Below are positions 62,525-64,000 of a stretch of 64,000 nt of DNA, piece after piece. The position numbers were made by a program, and so were the translations under genes. Numbering within the stretch: the stretch's first letter is position 1; every line of letters starts with the position of its first letter. The notes beneath the pieces were generated by a model. The model was not told the DNA's origin and searched no databases. It was given only the letters and a program-made list of their open reading frames with translations. The DNA comes from Mycolicibacterium pulveris (lineage in GTDB: Bacteria > Actinomycetota > Actinomycetes > Mycobacteriales > Mycobacteriaceae): the NCBI RefSeq assembly GCF_010725725.1, contig NZ_AP022599.1, forward strand, positions 1,550,001 through 1,614,000, written 5' to 3'.

Positions 62525-63867
62525 GCCCGCACCCGCCGCCGGGAGAAGATGCGGCCGGTGCGCCGCGCGGCGGGGTCGCGGCGCTGGTGGCGGGCGCGGT
62601 AGTCGCTGATCGCGCGCCCGTAGCTGGCCAACAGCGCATCGACGGTGTGCGACCAGGAGAACGTGGCGGCATGCGCGACGGCCGCAGTGCGCAACATGTC
62701 CGGGTCGCGCTCCAGCAGCGCGCCGATGGCCGCGGACCAGTCGTCGACGTCGTGGCTGTGCACCAGGGTGCCGGTGACACCGTCGCGCACGGCGACGGGC
62801 AACCCGCCGACCGCGGCCGCCACGACCGGGGTACCGCACGCCTGCGCCTCGATGGCGACCAGGCCGAACGACTCCGAGTAACTCGGCACCGCGATCAGAT
62901 CGGCGGCCCGATACACGTTGACCAGCGATTCTCGGGACTGTGGCGGCAGGAACGTCACGCGATCGGAGATACCCAGGTCGTCGGCCAGGCGGATCAGCCC
63001 GTCGGGCGCCTGCAGCCCGGTGCCCGACGGGCCACCGGCGATCAGCACCCGCAGCCCGGGTAGCTTCGCCGCGGCGCGCAGCGCCAGATCGGGCGCCTTG
63101 AGCGGTTGGATGCGCCCGACGAAACCCACCGTCGGCGCGTCGGGGTCCAGCCCCAGCGCGGCGCGCGCCGCGCGCCGGTCGCCGGGGGTGAACGTGTCCA
63201 GGTCGACGCCCGGGTGCACGACGTCGATACGGGCCGGGTCCGCGCGGTGCAGCGAAACCAGTTGCTGCGCTTCCATTTCGGTGTTGACGATCAACCGGTC
63301 AGCCTCGTCGACCACCTGCTGTTCGCCGACCGCACGCAGCGGCGGTTCCGGCGCGTCACCCTCGGCCAGCGCGGCGTTCTTCACCGCGGCCAGCGTGTGC
63401 GCGGTGTGCACCAGCGGCACCGCCCAGCGGTCCCGCGCCAGCCAGCCCACCTGACCGGAAAGCCAGTAATGCGAGTGCACGATGTCGTAGTAGCCGGGTT
63501 CGTGGGTGGCTTCGGCACGCAGCACGCCAGCGGTGAACGCGCACAGCTGGGTGGGCAGGTCGTACTTGTCCAGCCCCTCGAAGGGCCCGGCCACGACGTT
63601 GCGCACCAGCACGCCCGGCGCCACCGGCACCACCGGCGCGTCGGCCGACGTTGTGGCCCTGGTGAAGATCTCCACCTCGACGCCGCGTCGCGCCATCTGC
63701 AGCGCGGTTTGCAGCACGTAGACGTTCATGCCGCCGGCGTCGCCCATGCCGGGCTGGGCCAGCGGGGACGTGTGCACCGACAGCACAGCGACGCGCCTGG
63801 GAGCCGGGCGGCCGGCGACATCGGGCCTGGGAGCCGGGCGGCCGGCGACATCCGTGGCTAGGCGCAC
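62521..63867 (-). CDS. mshA: D-inositol-3-phosphate glycosyltransferase MshA
   Basis: A 448-residue GT4 retaining glycosyltransferase that starts mycothiol synthesis by joining GlcNAc from UDP-GlcNAc to inositol-3-phosphate. [43 protein letters not shown] and the EX7E segment [14 protein letters not shown] are seen. GTG 63865-63867 is the start if the N-terminal 20 residues, a duplicated DVAGRPAPR unit, are translated. It corresponds to Rv0486. Confidence 0.95.
   Translation of the reverse strand: MRLATDVAGRPAPRPDVAGRPAPRRVAVLSVHTSPLAQPGMGDAGGMNVYVLQTALQMARRGVEVEIFTRATTSADAPVVPVAPGVLVRNVVAGPFEGLDKYDLPTQLCAFTAGVLRAEATHEPGYYDIVHSHYWLSGQVGWLARDRWAVPLVHTAHTLAAVKNAALAEGDAPEPPLRAVGEQQVVDEADRLIVNTEMEAQQLVSLHRADPARIDVVHPGVDLDTFTPGDRRAARAALGLDPDAPTVGFVGRIQPLKAPDLALRAAAKLPGLRVLIAGGPSGTGLQAPDGLIRLADDLGISDRVTFLPPQSRESLVNVYRAADLIAVPSYSESFGLVAIEAQACGTPVVAAAVGGLPVAVRDGVTGTLVHSHDVDDWSAAIGALLERDPDMLRTAAVAHAATFSWSHTVDALLASYGRAISDYRARHQRRDPAARRTGRIFSRRRVRA
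63795..63852. repeat. Two 28-bp direct repeats with 30-bp period at the mshA 5' end
   Basis: The 28-bp unit beginning GCCTGGGAGCCGGGCGGCCG (63795-63822) recurs identically at 63825-63852, with two bases between. In frame it encodes a duplicated ten-residue DVAGRPAPR(P/R) segment at the MshA N-terminus. Such a duplication can vary in copy number. Confidence 0.8.
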
Positions 63868-63905
63868 ACACTCATGTCTACACCGCCGTGGCGAAAGACT
63901 TGGGA

Positions 63906-64000
63906 TCAGGCGGTGGCGTCCCTGCGGCCGGCGCGCCGCATGGCACCGATCGGGTCGGCGTACAGGCCGCCGAGGGAGACCACCCCGGCACCGGCCTCCT
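63906..64000 (-). CDS. C-terminal fragment of the gene upstream of mshA
   Basis: An open frame enters from the right edge and ends at TGA 63906-63908. The last 31 residues read [20 protein letters not shown], then a basic tail. By synteny this would be Rv0485, a ROK-type regulator that precedes mshA, but 31 residues are too few to confirm it. Confidence 0.5.
   Translation of the reverse strand, partial: EAGAGVVSLGGLYADPIGAMRRAGRRDATA

Noticed and set aside
1..64000. tRNA, rRNA, CRISPR, insertion sequences, prophage, toxin-antitoxin pairs
   Set aside because: I looked for cloverleaf-like blocks, regular spaced repeats and transposase or integrase motifs and saw none. The VapBC pair I recall near menB in M. 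tuberculosis is not present here.

Overview
The window is high-GC actinobacterial DNA, almost certainly from a Mycobacterium, probably a rapid grower of the Mycolicibacterium type. It carries the mycothiol gene mshA, senX3-regX3, an LpqH-type 19 kDa lipoprotein, PGRS-type glycine repeats and several deazaflavin (F420)-dependent nitroreductase-family genes. Gene order matches the M. tuberculosis Rv0485-Rv0548c interval in inverted orientation. Locus-tag equivalences are from memory of that genome, not from a search. The core blocks are interrupted by accessory genes.

Layout. 0-3 kb: end of an unknown gene, a P-loop kinase overlapping a small Rmf-like gene, a frameshifted HAD hydrolase, and two tandem nitroreductase paralogues leading into menB. 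3-10.5 kb: menB, an SDR, an acyl-CoA synthetase, a VOC protein, pitA with two small genes, menE and a PPOX-fold protein. 10.5-18.5 kb: an Rv0541c-like membrane protein, two overlapping glycosyltransferase genes, a nitroreductase-family protein, a nitronate monooxygenase, an alpha/beta hydrolase, a galE-like epimerase, an MTA phosphorylase and menA. 18.5-26.5 kb: a DUF1214 protein with a TetR regulator, a sulfotransferase, and a six-gene MoxR/DUF58/VWA/TPR operon. 26.5-34.6 kb: a cytochrome c maturation block (hemL, Rv0525-like, tlpA-like, ccdA, resB, ccsA, a MinD-like ATPase) whose genes mostly overlap by 4 nt. 34.6-42.2 kb: accessory genes, including two convergent genes that both appear truncated at one junction, lpqH, a P450, and a TetR/DUF2236 pair. 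42.2-49.1 kb: hemA-hemC-hemD-hemB with small membrane genes. 49.1-57.3 kb: serB1, a dehydratase-fold protein, an acyltransferase, an epimerase, bS22, a BldC-like protein, proC, a thioesterase and Rv0498/Rv0497 homologues. 57.3-64 kb: ppx, an Rv0495c homologue, regX3, senX3, gpm1, a YbjN protein, mshA and the end of an Rv0485-position gene.

Three themes link the genes. Menaquinone synthesis (menB, menE, menA), tetrapyrrole synthesis (hemL, hemA, hemC, hemD, hemB) and System II cytochrome c maturation together supply the respiratory chain. SenX3-RegX3, PitA and Ppx concern phosphate. MshA and small redox proteins concern thiol balance.

The most unusual feature is a set of dispersed perfect or near-perfect palindromes of fixed size. 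One family has three 49-bp copies, a second has two 49-bp copies, a third has two 60-bp copies, and there is one 62-bp singleton. Most lie between genes or exactly between convergent stops, but one copy is read in frame inside ccdA and one inside the 5' end of resB. No rRNA, tRNA, CRISPR array, insertion sequence or prophage gene was seen, and no stretch over 300 bases lacks a gene.
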